Positions 12,306 to 24,232 of a stretch of 64,000 nucleotides of DNA are shown in pieces. The notes under the pieces were generated by a model. The model made no database searches. It was not told where the DNA came from and worked only from the letters and a program-made list of their open reading frames with translations. Source of the DNA: Gigaspora rosea. Taxonomy: Eukaryota; Glomeromycota; Glomeromycetes; Diversisporales; Gigasporaceae. The translations under genes were made by a program, and so were the position numbers. Positions within the stretch are counted from its first letter, which is position 1, and every line of letters begins with the position of its first letter. The DNA lies in NCBI GenBank assembly GCA_003550325.1, contig QKWP01000484.1:117757-181756 (forward strand), read 5' to 3'.

Positions 12306-12490
12306 GCTATCTCGGATAATGCTTCGATAGCCACTATACAGCTCGGATATCGAAGGAGAAGAAGTAGATATAAGACCGGTTTAGCGATGCTAGAGATGAC
12401 TGGGGACCACGTGAGCAGCGAGGCAAAATCCCATATGTGTATTTCATAGTTGTGGGGATATGGGTCGAGCGACAAATAAATTATTCAAAC
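12306..12490 (+). repeat. Dispersed LTR-like repeat, copy A, right part
   Basis: Continuation of the repeat split by the hAT element; ctcggatatcgaag matches 37980-37995. Beyond this only a short match to copy B is visible. Confidence 0.35.
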
Positions 12491-13600
12491 GAGTTCATTA
12501 TCGCAATGAAATTTTTTTTATCATAGAATTGTTCTGATTGGCTAAAATTAAATGACCGGCATTTCGCTATATGCCGCAATGATTATTTCAATTAATTGTA
12601 GCTAGCCAATCACATTGAAAGAATGCTCGAGCGCGCCCTTTTATGTTATAATAATGATGTAATTACAATGTGGAGAATTAAACTACGTTATATCATAGGA
12701 CAACATTTACATATAACAAATTTTTAGCTCAGCAATGAAAAGTAGCAGCATATATTACGTGTTTATCTGTATTAATTTTTGGTATTTTATCAATTTTGGT
12801 ACCGGACAATGTGTTGTTTGACGATTCATTAAAAGTTTATGAAATAAATGAATTCCTATAATTATGTATTTTTGTATTGAATTAAGCAATTTAAAGAAAT
12901 GTAAAAAATCAGATATTAATATATTCGTTATATATGCGTTCTCAAGCACTTAAATTAATAGGTTGGAACCAGTTTTTTACTCAGTGGAAAATAGTTTAGC
13001 CGGTCGAGTTTGGGTTCATCGCAATGAAGCCAAAGATGGTCGAGATTAAGGTTGTAAATTACCGTAATTTTAGTAAATTGGTTTTAATTTTAATTTGTAA
13101 TTCGCATACCGAAAGGTTGTACTCATTCGATTTTTCGACGTTCATTATTTCGTTCATTGTTTATTTGTCTGATATTTAAAAAAAAAAAAGAAGTTTCACT
13201 GATTTATCGATTTTATATTGTAGCACATAAACACAAAATATATAGTACACGAATTTATAATTTGATTTACACTTATGTAACATTACATGTCCGTAACACA
13301 TCCTTTTTTTATCATAGATCTAATATCCGCATTTCGCCCATGAATCTTCAGCAAATTTCAAGAATAATATGGATTGGAACCGCCTAAAAATCTTCTTAAT
13401 CGTTTAATCGTTTAACCGTTTAATTTGGCCGGCATTAAAATAATTCCGGCCCATGACCAACATAATTCTGCCCGGAACTATAGAGCAAGGTTAAACGGTT
13501 ACACTCCCTGCTTCAATTAATCATAATACTTGTACGTACGTACGTACAAGATCTTTAATCTTATATGAGTGCCAAGGACATTAGTTTATCATTTAATTAT
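12491..13600. other. AT-rich stretch with a repeat end at 12938
   Basis: No gene is seen. About 70 bp from 12938 (gttctcaagcacttaaattaatagg) repeats 10627-10695 in direct orientation, another Harbinger-like end. Short tttaatcgtttaaccg repeats lie at 13390-13430, and a gtacgtacgtacgtac palindrome is near 13535. Confidence 0.5.
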
Positions 13601-13604
13601 TTAA

Positions 13605-13949
13605 TTGACAATTCGTGATAGAAAGAGAATTTTAACCGGGGGAGATTTTTATAATAAAACATAATAAATTATGTTAATACAGGAATCATGATTCCTATAG
13701 TTTTATAAAATTTTTTGAATTTTAATTGCTTGTAACTTTTTATTTACCTAACTAATTTTACTGAGCTAGCTATCATTAGAATCACAAAAACTAGCTCTAC
13801 AACTTTTATTAGAAGTCTACAAGATGTTAACTTAATAAAAAATTAACTTTACATAGTCAGGAATGCTGATTTTTGTATTTTATATGTAATTTATATTAAG
13901 TGTTATGTATTTTATTAATACAAATTCTCCTTCTTTCGCGAATTGTCAA
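13605..13949. mobile_element. TTAA-flanked miniature element, copy 1 (345 bp)
   Basis: TTAA at 13601-13604 and 13950-13953 flanks inverted ends: ttgacaattcgtgatagaa on the left and ttctttcgcgaattgtcaa on the right. Imperfect inversion extends about 28 bp. A near-identical copy lies at 30244-30587. TTAA duplication is the piggyBac hallmark. No coding sequence is present. Confidence 0.82.
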
Positions 13950-13953
13950 TTAA

Positions 13954-15027
13954 ACAAATAATCAATGATAAACCAATGTTCCATTTTCTCTTGGCAGCAC
14001 TCATATATGAATTATATAAACTATTAAATCTATGCCTCTTCGAATATGATGAGGGGTAAGTATAAAAAAGATGCGCCGCAGTTAGGTATATTCAATTTTT
14101 TTCTAAATATAGGTTCTGAGCGACAAATACTTAAAATATCTCGCTGCAATATATTAATATTGTTTAGAGAGTTGAGTCTGATAAGACGAAATACACGAGT
14201 CTTTCTTTGGATGATAACTCATATATTTTTCACTGTTACGTAATAAATTTTGTTTTAAATTGATCCACCCTTCAATCCTGGTTCTGTAAGTAGTGTTACA
14301 AATCGATCCAAAAAATGCAATTGATTAGTTGGTATATCAAAATGGCTTGAATATGTTGCGTAGCTATTAATTGTAATGTCAAAGTATGATACCATATAAT
14401 TGATTAATTGTTAACAATCAATTAGTTGTCTGATAAAATTATCGATTAATTAATCAATTAATCGATTTACGATTTGCAACACTACCTGTAAAATCGATTA
14501 ATAATATTTATTAGTTTGGTGGGTCCGGTGTCTTTTTTCCTTTAAATGATGTTTATTTAAAATCTTTTTTACATTCGTTCCTACATTTAAACTGAACACA
14601 GAAATATATGAATTTTTAAAATTTTCAATGAATTTTAAAGCCGTTAAACTTGACTAGAAGAGCCAAGATGTGAATTGTACGAATTATAACACATGAGGCT
14701 TATCAGCCGAATAGCAATAAATAACACAAATAAACAAACGCAAACCACAATGTCAGATAAGGAATGTATAAACTCTAAGCAAAACTGTGGAGAGATGTCA
14801 AGAAGGTCAAAGCCTCCTTTAGATTTATCAAAAGAAATTATTTAAGGATGTAGCTTATATAGTTGTTACGACACCTTTTATGCAAGGGACATAAGAACAA
14901 TTGTAAATAAACATCCTAATCACCATAATCACGCCTCTGGGGAGTTGCCTTATCCCTATTTATATTTTTATACTAGCTAATAATAATATTTTTATAATAT
15001 TGTTATAACATTTTTAATATTATTGTA
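13954..15027. other. AT-rich stretch
   Basis: No gene is recognised. AT-rich inverted segments (caattaattgttaacaatcaatt, attaattaatcaattaat) lie at 14395-14465. Nothing supports the short open frame at 14046-14243. Confidence 0.45.
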
Positions 15028-15039
15028 ATTATTATATGT

Positions 15040-15195
15040 CAGGGTGAAACCCGCGCAGCTAGCTAGTAAAACCCGCTTTGATCATAGGGTTTGGGTGAAA
15101 TCCGCGTTAGCATAGTGTGTTTTATAGGTTAACGCGGATTTCACCCTCATGTGATCTGCATAGCGTGTTTTACTAGCTAGCTGCGCGGGTTTCAC
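15040..15195. repeat. Nested palindrome in the left transposon end
   Basis: An outer pair gggtgaaacccgcgcagcta / tagctgcgcgggtttcac and an inner pair gggtgaaatccgcgtta / taacgcggatttcaccc share one axis and could form a cruciform. It interrupts the left terminal repeat after cagggtgaaacc; the right end lacks it. It looks like a later insertion or a templated expansion of the terminus. Confidence 0.75.
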
Positions 15196-15990
15196 AGGAC
15201 CCCGGATAATACTAATAGAGGTACGAGTTGGGTTAATAGTAAATTTTCGAGCATTTTGTCCACTCTAAACACTCTATTTTTGCCCGTTTTATACTTTGTA
15301 CCTTCCGATTTACAATTTATATGCCCGATTTAATTATATAACCTATATATATCTTTGAAAAGCATTGTGTGCACATGTAAATTTTTTTTATTTATTATAT
15401 ATAATGATTCTACGTATTTTAAACTACAAATTCAAACATAATTGTATATAATATATAATAATTTATATAATTTATTATTGCATTATTAAAAAACAACAGT
15501 TATGGCGCCAGATCATAATCCCAAATTAGGTCAAAAAAAAATATAATACCCTCTTTGAAAGGTTTATACGTACGTACGTACGTACAATAACACATTACAA
15601 TTTCAAAATTTTGACCTCGTGCCCTAATCAATATGCAATTTTTAAAGGATTAAATAAATTAAATAGTAAATACCTTTTTTTCAATATATACATATATATT
15701 TCTGAAATTTTAATAAATAATTATTACGTTTCGACTAATTAAATAGAAATTAGATAAGTATTAATTATTTTAACTACTTCGATTGATAAATTAATTTTTT
15801 TGATATTTTAATGAAATAATCGCAGATAAAAAATTCAATGCCTACCTTAAGTACTTTTTTGATTAATAATTAAATTAAACTGACATAATCAAAAAAAGTA
15901 TATTTCGAACTAATTAAAATCTGCCAAGATAGCAGAATCGGCTCGAAGAGTTTATCATTCTATTGATTTATTACACAGTATTCATTAAAT

Positions 15991-18900
15991 CTAATCCCTT
16001 ACTACCTCTGAATGAACAATAGTTCGTAACAAATTCTTTGTAGAGTATTCATTAAAAAACCTATATAACTCTAAAGCCTTTCCAAAAAGAGTTATCAAAT
16101 TATGCTGCTCATCAACGTGAATAAAATCACCAAATCCAAGAAAATAAATGAAAAACTTAACACTAATATGACTAAAAACCATGTGTCCAGAATTAGCTAG
16201 AGGTGAAAAAATATTATTTCGAAGTGGAAAAAAAACCTTTACCGATAAATAAGATAATGAATCTATATTGACTACATCACCACACACATAAGAATGGTAA
16301 TTAGAATTCTTCTGATATAGCGCCAAAATTTGTACAAGACAAAGTTCGTTATTAATATAAGAAAATCCATAACCATGCTTGCGAAGAGGATTATGTTCAC
16401 TGATATTAGCAACAGTTATTCCATTTAGATCTAAATTTTAAAAATAAATTTATTAATTAAGTATTAAAAGTATTCTTATAATTATTACTTACCAACTTTT
16501 TTATTTGTATTTGATAATACAGATAAACGACTTCGATTTTTCCACCGAATTCCGCGTAATTTCTCAGTTCGTGATATTTCAATATTTGATATATAACTTG
16601 CAATTAGACTACTTATTATATTTGGAGAAACAGCAGTCGTATAATTAAGACTCTGAATTCTACAGATAGTCTTTCGCTCCATATCCTGATTACTGTAACA
16701 TTTATGACTTTTTCGCAAATTAACTAAGTAAGGGATATCTAAAGTGCCTACTTTGGTAATGCCAGTATAAAAGTTTTCATATATTTCTAAACCATGATTT
16801 TTTGAAGAATTTGTATCTGACATTAAAAAAGTTAACTCAAAACGTGCATCTCTTAAATCGGTTTCAATATCATCATCATGAATCTCTATGGTATTAAAAT
16901 TAACTACATTATTTGCTGCTGTAGCAATTGCATGCGAATCTGATATTTCATTGCTTTGAAATGAATCATTAAAATAGTCAGAAAAATCATCATTTTCGTC
17001 TAGTTGGTTCGGTTGGTCCAGTTGCTCATTAGAAATATTTAAAAAATTAAAAACTTCATCTCGATTAACCATTGAAAGAACTTTTGCAAAATCCAAAGCT
17101 TGTTGATACCCTTCGTGAACAGCACAAAGCAAATCCTCATTTGAAGGCCATTGACGCAATATATTAATCATTTCTGCGAGAGTTCCAGTATTATAATACG
17201 TAATATAACCTAATAAAATAATTAAAGATTTAATTATATATATAATAAAATAATATTTAAATTATACAAATAGCAAAATAATAGTGCAAAAATTTGGTAA
17301 TTTCGTGGGTTTTTTCGTGGGTTTCAAAACAAAAATATTATACACTAAACTGAGCTTTCAATATCGTCACTCAATATCATTATATTTTTAAACTTTTTTT
17401 TGAATAAAATATACCGTATTACCGCGAAATAACGCGCAGGGGTGAAATTATGAATTTCGGCCTAAATTAAGCTTAATTCGGGCCGAACCTCGAAATAACG
17501 CCCATGGTCGTTATTTCGCGGTAATACGGGTAATTGAATAAAGCAATATATAGGCTTAATTTAGAGGTTCCTAGTCACGAACCACCAAATTTTTGTGCTG
17601 TTATTTTGCTAACCTTATGCTTACCAACACCAGAAGTTTTATCTTTTATTACTTCGTTTAAGGTGCCATTCATATATGCCTTATACATATATGATACTTT
17701 TGGAACCATATATAGTAAATCGGAAAATGTAAATTCATTATTAATTTGTCGACACAGCCCAAAAAAGTGTTCGCACCCTTCAGATCCATGAAGCCATGGT
17801 AATAACGGATATGAGTTATAAAAATCGCGATATGATATAATTAAAAGAATCTAATAATAAATAAAAATTAATACAATAATATTTTGTAAAAAAAAATTAG
17901 CAAATACCGGTACATATTTATTATTCTTACTAATGATTCTGCTAAACTTGTCAAAATATTAAAAGTTTGTGTTGCAAGAAAATTTTTTTCAAGACTAATA
18001 TAATTAGGATTAGCTAATCCAACTGATGCAATATATGATTTCCAAATTTTAAGAAAAAAATATGCCATCATAGCCATTCGAGCTCTTTCTACATGTGATA
18101 TTGTTCTGTTTTGATATGCATCAATTAACTCGCCTAATAAAATATAAAATTTTTTTAAACTTTAATAATTGTTAAAAAATATTAATACTGTATAAGCACG
18201 AAATAACACGCAGGGGTGTAATTCCGAATTTGGCTTAGATTAAGCTTAATTTAGACTAAAATTCAAAATAACGCTCCTGAGTGTTATTTCGTGCTTATAC
18301 GGTATAAATAAATTAGCAACTTACCAATTACAAACAAATAAACAAAAAGTCCACAGCGAATATTGTTAGAAATATTTGAATTCATAACTTGATTAAGAAG
18401 TGAGGAACAGAAAAGACGATAGCTAGCACCATCATCTTGGCGATCACAATTAATAACATCTTTTTTATACAAAATGCTATCATCTTGTTCACACATATCT
18501 AATACTTGATCATACGTTGCTATATAATTTCCCAAAGTAAGTAATCGTGCACCAGAAAACAGTGCGTTTCGTGCAGATTTTCGGGCATGCAATGGATCTG
18601 AAACTCGAATTACTGGTCCTACTCCAGGAAAAACTGAACAGGTAAAGTTTATATTATATATTGGATCATGAAAACTCTTGGTCAATCCAGTATTTTTGGA
18701 CATTAAATGCTTTTGAGCATTAAATTCTGAAATAGCACCGTCAGCTCCTATTGAAACTATGTGAATTGAAAGTTGTTGAGCTATCTCCAGTACTTTTTCA
18801 TGTATTTTTAGTATTCGTGCAGATGTTTCATTTCCATTATTTGGAATCAACCCGATTACAACTGGTGGAAACTTTGGTAATGGTATCTTAAATTCGAAGA

Positions 18901-20704
18901 TTTATTTAAGTAATAGTTAAAAAAAACTAAACTTTGCATCTTTGAATCTAGTAAATTATAAATTCGAAGCTCTATAAGTACTTACTTGAAGTAAATACAA
19001 ACGAACTTGCTTTGCTATTGCATTGTTCGAAATTATACTTTGAATGACTGATTCTGCCTCATTATAATCATTAACGAGAGTTTGATCAAGTGAAAAAACG
19101 GAACCAATAATACATCCAAGATTTGCAGAATAGCCAAGACGAGGATAAACCTTAGTATTATCAGTCATTGCGATAACTGGCCCATCATAGTTTATAGAAT
19201 CAGCTAATCTTTTAAAGCGTGCCATATTTTCTAAACATATACTTGTATCAGACATACACTCTCCAGATTTTTGACGCAAGAGCCTATATAAGATATTTTT
19301 AATATTATATAACCTATGATCTTAAAAATTTTAATATCATAAAAAATAATAATTTAATACCTAATATTTCGTAGCGTTTGTCCTGCCAAATTGGCTCGAA
19401 AAAAATCATACGCTTTTGGGCTTAGGCTGGAAAGTACAGCCGTAAAGTGGGTAACATTTTCAGAATATTTCAAATTTTGAATACCTTTGCTATGATCTTC
19501 ACGCTGAGCTATTTGCATCATTATTTCACATAGTCCTTTAAATGTAGACTTTGATTCAAATGCTCCGTTTAAACCTTTCTCAGCTAATTTTAACCAAAAT
19601 GGTACTGAGTTATTTTCATTAGAATTAGAAACTGAAGTCCAGAGTTCTTTTATGTGTAGATTTCCAAGAAATTTCAAAATTGGATTGTTTTTAAAATATA
19701 ATTTTGGTGTAAAGCGTCTATTTTCTGGTTTCGGTATAGGCTTAGAAAGTACATTCTATAAGATATATAGCAAATAAATAAATATACTATATATAAAAAA
19801 AAAGATTCAAATAATCAAAATTTACCTTAAAAACTTGATCCTTTGTAAGTAAAATACATTTCGTGCATACTCGTTCAATTCGGTCAGTATAAATTTCACA
19901 TTCTGAGCTACGTATACATAAACCTTTTTGATCAATATTCCATTTAGATCTTGCCGATAGTTCATCATTAAGTCTTTTTGATTGATTGGAATTAAGCTTA
20001 GAATAAGAAAATTTTGTATCTTTTGTAAACTTGTCCGGAAAAAGTTCTTGTGCTACTACTTTGGCAAGTGGGGCTCCACCAGATATTGTAAAACCACCAA
20101 CTCGTTCAATATATTTAAGATGCTTCTCTTCACATAAGCCGGAACATGGATATCTTTTATTAGATGGTCCGTCTTGAGAATTAGAAACTGCAAAGAATTT
20201 TCTCAAATCTAGAAATCCCTTGTTTTTAATACATTTGTTATTAGATACATGGGATTCAATTCGTGACTTATCATAATTTCTTTTTAGTTTAACTGATCTT
20301 TTGCAATGTTTGCATCGTACGCATAGCGGACTCAAAATTTCGAGTACATCCGGATGACTAGCCAACTCTGCTTGCTAACAATGCAAACCTAATTAGATAG
20401 ATATTAATATAAATAACATATTTGATACTATTCTTACCTTTTCTAAAATAGTTTTTGCATTCATTCCACGATTTCGTTTTTTTTTAGGTGTAAATTCTTC
20501 AGGAACTGATCCATTATTTGAATACTCATCGCCTGTTTCATATTCATCGTCTGTTTCATAACAGTCTGGCAATTCATTATCAGAAAATTCAGTTGAAGTA
20601 AACATATCTGTCGTTTCATATTCATTGGATATTTCATAACAGTCTGGCGATTCATTATCAGACTGTGAAAATTCAGTTGAAGTAAGCAATAAGTCTAAAT
20701 CCAT
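15991..20704 (-). CDS. P-element-like transposase, nine exons, apparently intact
   Basis: Exons: 20704-20438, 20374-19826, 19755-19361, 19283-18986, 18886-18325, 18133-17931, 17850-17586, 17209-16493 and 16430-15991. Phases agree throughout and the total is 3696 nt, 1231 residues. Most donors are GTAAG or GTATT type; intron 7 has the weak donor GTGGTT. In order: an acidic N-terminus (1-89) with an internal repeat; a zinc-finger-like CVRCKHC with H131 and C137; AMTDNTKV (D about 445); SIGADGAISEFNAQ (D about 552); SDPLHARKSARNAL (about 599-612); PLLPWLHGSEGCEHFFG (E about 782/785). This D-D-(DpxH..RN)-E..FFG order resembles P/THAP9 RNase H-fold transposases, so DNA cleavage and strand transfer are inferred. 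The TTG at 20707 was rejected for the ATG at 20704. Subfamily unresolved. Confidence 0.8.
17412..17533. mobile_element. Palindromic miniature element in intron 7 of the transposase
   Basis: Inverted ends ccgtattaccgcgaaataacg and cgttatttcgcggtaatacgg surround a central aattaagcttaatt. It lies wholly inside the predicted intron 17210-17585. Relatives are at 18185-18304 and 43651-43769, with diverged ones near 21140-21235 and 40690-40803. Confidence 0.75.
18185..18304. mobile_element. Palindromic miniature element in intron 5 of the transposase
   Basis: Left tactgtataagcacgaaata and right tatttcgtgcttatacggta are inverted, with the same gcaggggtg and attaagcttaattt core as the copy at 17412. 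It ends about 20 bp from the donor of the intron 18134-18324 and makes up most of that intron. Confidence 0.75.
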
Positions 20705-21605
20705 CAAGGAAATTTAACTGCGACAAAAAGTGTCCATATAACCATGGAAGCCTTTGATTACAAAAGATATTCTTAACCACGACAATTTTTTTTTTCTTTA
20801 CTACGGCGAAGCTTCTGACCACGGCGAAAGCTCTAAATACAAGAAATTTTTTGATACTGGCGAAGCTTTTTAGTTTCAGGAAGTTTCTGATTAAGGTAAA
20901 ACTTTTAATCACACAAAATTCTTGACCACTTTAATCACGCGAACCAACACCTTCAATCACTCGTAATTTTCGTTAGGGACAAGGTCTTGACTGCAGCAGA
21001 ACTTCTGACCACGAAACTTTCGGCTGCTTTAAATTTTTACTACGCGAAGCTCATAAAACTTTACTAACAAATAAAATTTCAAAGTAACGAAATTTAAATA
21101 TTTTATTTCAAATTATCTAACCAATCATAAAAAGGAATCTGATGCCCAGGATGTAATTTCGAATTTTAGCCTGCATTAAGCTTAATGCAGGCCAAAATTT
21201 GAAACAATACCCCCGATTATATATCTTTTATGGATTTTTTTAAAATATTAGATATTCATTTTAATAAAAATGTGTCCACTTTAAGGTACATAACCTTATT
21301 TTACCAATCCCGGTTTTATAATACTAGATTTATTCAAAAAGCCTTTTTAATAATATAACCTTTGAAAATAAATTAAGAATTCTTGTCCGGTTTAATAATT
21401 GTACCCCTATTAGTATTATCCGGGGTCCTGGTTTCACCCTGTCGTATTATTATTTTAGAAATAATTATTACTATAAATTCCTAAAAATAGACTACTGTAT
21501 TCTAAAAATAAACTATTCTTTTTATTTTTTAAAAATTCTTAAAGAAGTTACTAGCAGTTACTATATATAACATCTAAATAAATCTTTAAATATACTACAT
21601 ATTAA

Positions 21606-22115
21606 GGGTAGAGTCCAATGTAGATCATTTTTCATATGACCGTGATGGTAAATTTTTTTTATTTTCAATATTTTAAAAAATTTTATTAAGTTAATTATTT
21701 TAGATTTTTAAGTAAAGTTTGTAGAATAGGTTTTTCTGATTCTAATAGTGGTAAAATTATTAAAATTGGTTAAATATTTAGTAAGAAATATGTATTTAAA
21801 GATTAAGTGTTATTTTTGTCATATGATAATCATGTGATATAAACCAATCAAAATTGCCGATTTTGTGTCACCACAGGGAATTTGAGGTCACCACAGGAAA
21901 CTTTACAATATATATAAGTATATTTTTTTTAATATTTTGACTATTAAATTTTATACCATTGTAAAAAGCATGTTTTAATATATATATTATAAAATTTTAA
22001 TTAAAAAATTAAATATAATCATAAAAAGTTTTATTAGTAACATCTTTCAATTTTTTATAAAAATTTTAATCGGACATGCAAATCATATGATAAAATGATC
22101 TACCGGACTCTACCC
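21606..22115. mobile_element. Miniature element flanked by TTAA (family gggtagagtcc)
   Basis: gggtagagtcc followed by tagatcattt on the left and aaatgatctaccggactctaccc on the right are inverted over about 40 bp, with TTAA on both sides (a TA duplication is also possible). A second member lies at 34956-35650 with shared interior, for example gtttttctgattctaat. No coding sequence. Confidence 0.72.
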
Positions 22116-22335
22116 TTAAGTAAAGTTGTTTAGAGCATTAAAATATATTTAGAGTATTGCTATTTATACTATAAATTTTATTATTTGTATCATGTTAACT
22201 GTTTTATTTTATTAGTTTTTTTTTAATACAGTAATACTATTTTTTTAATTATAAGTTTTAGTTAAATGGTTATTAAAATATCTTTTAATTAAAAATTTAA
22301 AAATTATAAACAAAAAACTACTAAATTAAACTATT

Positions 22336-22981
22336 TATGGTCCAGTGCATAAAGATTTGTACCTCAAAAAGTTTCATAATTTTAACTCTTAGTAAAAGTT
22401 TTTATATTTTTGATTAATTATTAAAAATTTTTTAATATCAAATAAAATAGGTTTTAATCTAACTTATTATATGATTTTTATTGTTTTAACATTGTTTTAT
22501 TTTAATAATTTTGCATGTACAATTTGCTGTATTCAAAAAAAAAAAGGAAAAATTTTTTTAAAAAAAAAGATATTTTAAATATTTTCGCAACCAATATGCA
22601 GTTCTATGAGCTTGTACTATGCAAGTGCATTAATGTGCATATCAGATATGATAAAGATATGTTTAAAATTTGAGCAAAATTGAATCACTAGTTGTAAAGA
22701 AATTAAGCTTTAAAGTGAGGTAATTTAATTTTTTTTACTATATATGCGTATATATAAATTACTATAGATTACTATAGAAAATTATATAGTAAATATTGTT
22801 AAAAAAAGTTACTATTAATAAAGTTTTTTATTTTATCAATAAAATAATCAAAATAATTTTATTTTTATTAATCTGGTAACCTAATAAGTATATTAAATTA
22901 AAAAAATCAAAAATTAATTTGTACAAAAAATATTTGAATCAGAGCTATTTGAGGTACAAATCTTTTTGCACTGGACTATAG
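22336..22981. mobile_element. TA-flanked miniature element (ends ggtccagtgcataaagattt)
   Basis: Left tccagtgcataaagatttgt followed by acctcaaa, and right tttgaggtacaaatcttttt followed by gcactgga, are inverted over about 30 bp next to TA. The interior is AT-rich and non-coding. Tc1/mariner-type mobilisation is inferred from the TA alone. Confidence 0.65.
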
Positions 22982-23275
22982 CATAATACAAATAGTAGAA
23001 TTCATGGTATAAATATTAGTACTATATGTTTATAATAAAAATTTAGTATATATTTGTATACCTTTTTATTAGTTCACTTTTTAATTTTTAAAAATTTAAC
23101 AACTTGAAAATAGTTATCTCATACTTTTTATATAAGTTTTGCCTAAAAATAGTAGCTTATTTTCAAGAATATATAATATAAAATATATTTATAGTTATAT
23201 TTTAGTAAACATTTTTTAGAAATTTATTATTTTTATTATATTTTTATTTGAGTTTTATCCCTAAATTGTAGTAAG

Positions 23276-23868
23276 AACACAGACAAATTTGTCTGCATTT
23301 TTCACTTTTTTTTTAGCTCTAATTCACTTTTTTAAAATACCATACAATTATATTTGAAAATAAGGATTGCTTTTTTTGCAACATTAGTTTTTATATTATA
23401 AAAAAATAAAGAAAATAAAGTAAAGTTATATGTAAGCTAAAAATAGATAATTTTAAAAAAAAAATTTTAAAAAAATTTTATTACAATTTCTCTGTAATCT
23501 TATTTAGTTTTAGTTTTAGAACTATAGTTCTTAAGATAACATTGTTGTTTATATAAAAGATGACAACTTTTACTATTGCAACTTTAAAAATTTATTTGTA
23601 AAATTTAAAACTGTATCAAAAAGTAAAAATTTTTTGTAAACAAAAACATAAAATTTAAAAATTAAAGAAAAAATTTTATAGTAAAATTCTAAAACAAAAC
23701 TTTAACCTTTTATTATACCAAAGTTTTTTAATTATTTTAAAAAAAAAATTATTATATTAAAATTAAAACAGAATTAAAATTATATTTTTTACTTAATGTT
23801 AATTAATATTTAAGATTTTATTAAAAATTTAAAATTATGCAAGCAAATTTGCCTGTATTACAATCTAA
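23276..23868. mobile_element. Miniature element with ggcaaatttgcc-type ends
   Basis: The ends cacagacaaatttgtctgca and gcaagcaaatttgcctgta are inverted, and each is itself nearly palindromic. The interior (ttataccaaagttttttaatt, tgacaacttttactattgc) is found inverted within 36500-36870, so this is a short relative of the large element at 36500-40245. Confidence 0.6.
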
Positions 23869-24194
23869 GAAATAATTTATTGTTATTACCAAAATTTGCA
23901 AGCTGAATATTATTGATATATAATGGCTAAAATATATATTAATTACACAATTTTTATTAATTTAGATAAAAATCGATTTTTATCAATTTAGATAGTATGA
24001 AATTTTTATCGATTTAGATAGTATATGATTTTTATTAATTTAAATAGTAATTAATATATAATAGTTTTTAAAAAAATGATTAAAATCAATAGATAATCCT
24101 ATACAACACACCCTGCGATGTGCTAATTTATCGAGGTATATAGGTAAACATAATTTGTAGATCTGCAACAAATAATTTTATATAAATTAATATA

Positions 24195-24232
24195 AGGTTA
24201 GGGTTAGGGTTAGGTTAGGGTTAGAGGTTAGA
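24195..24232. repeat. Interstitial telomere-like repeat
   Basis: Several TTAGGG units in a row with one TTAGG variant, then ttagaggttagag. TTAGGG is the usual fungal telomere repeat, so this may mark an old end-joining or telomerase-healed break. Shorter ttaggg-containing stretches occur near 48285, 53885 and 61000. Confidence 0.7.

Larger units (their letters stand above)
15036..21445. mobile_element. Complete 6.41-kb P-element-like DNA transposon
   Basis: The exact 8-bp duplication ATTATTAT occurs at 15028-15035 and 21446-21453. The right end (21402-21445, read inward) carries cagggtgaaacc directly joined to aggaccccggataatact and on to gtac. The left end has the same two blocks (15040-15051 and from 15196), separated by a 144-bp nested palindrome. 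An 8-bp duplication fits P and hAT elements. Inside lies one long minus-strand transposase gene (15991-20704). About 700 bp upstream of the gene holds degenerate cgaagcttctgaccac repeats (20740-21050), possible subterminal binding sites. Confidence 0.85.

Noticed and set aside
17534..17791. 85-codon plus-strand frame
   Set aside because: Antisense shadow of transposase exon 7, which contains the GSEGCEHFFG motif.
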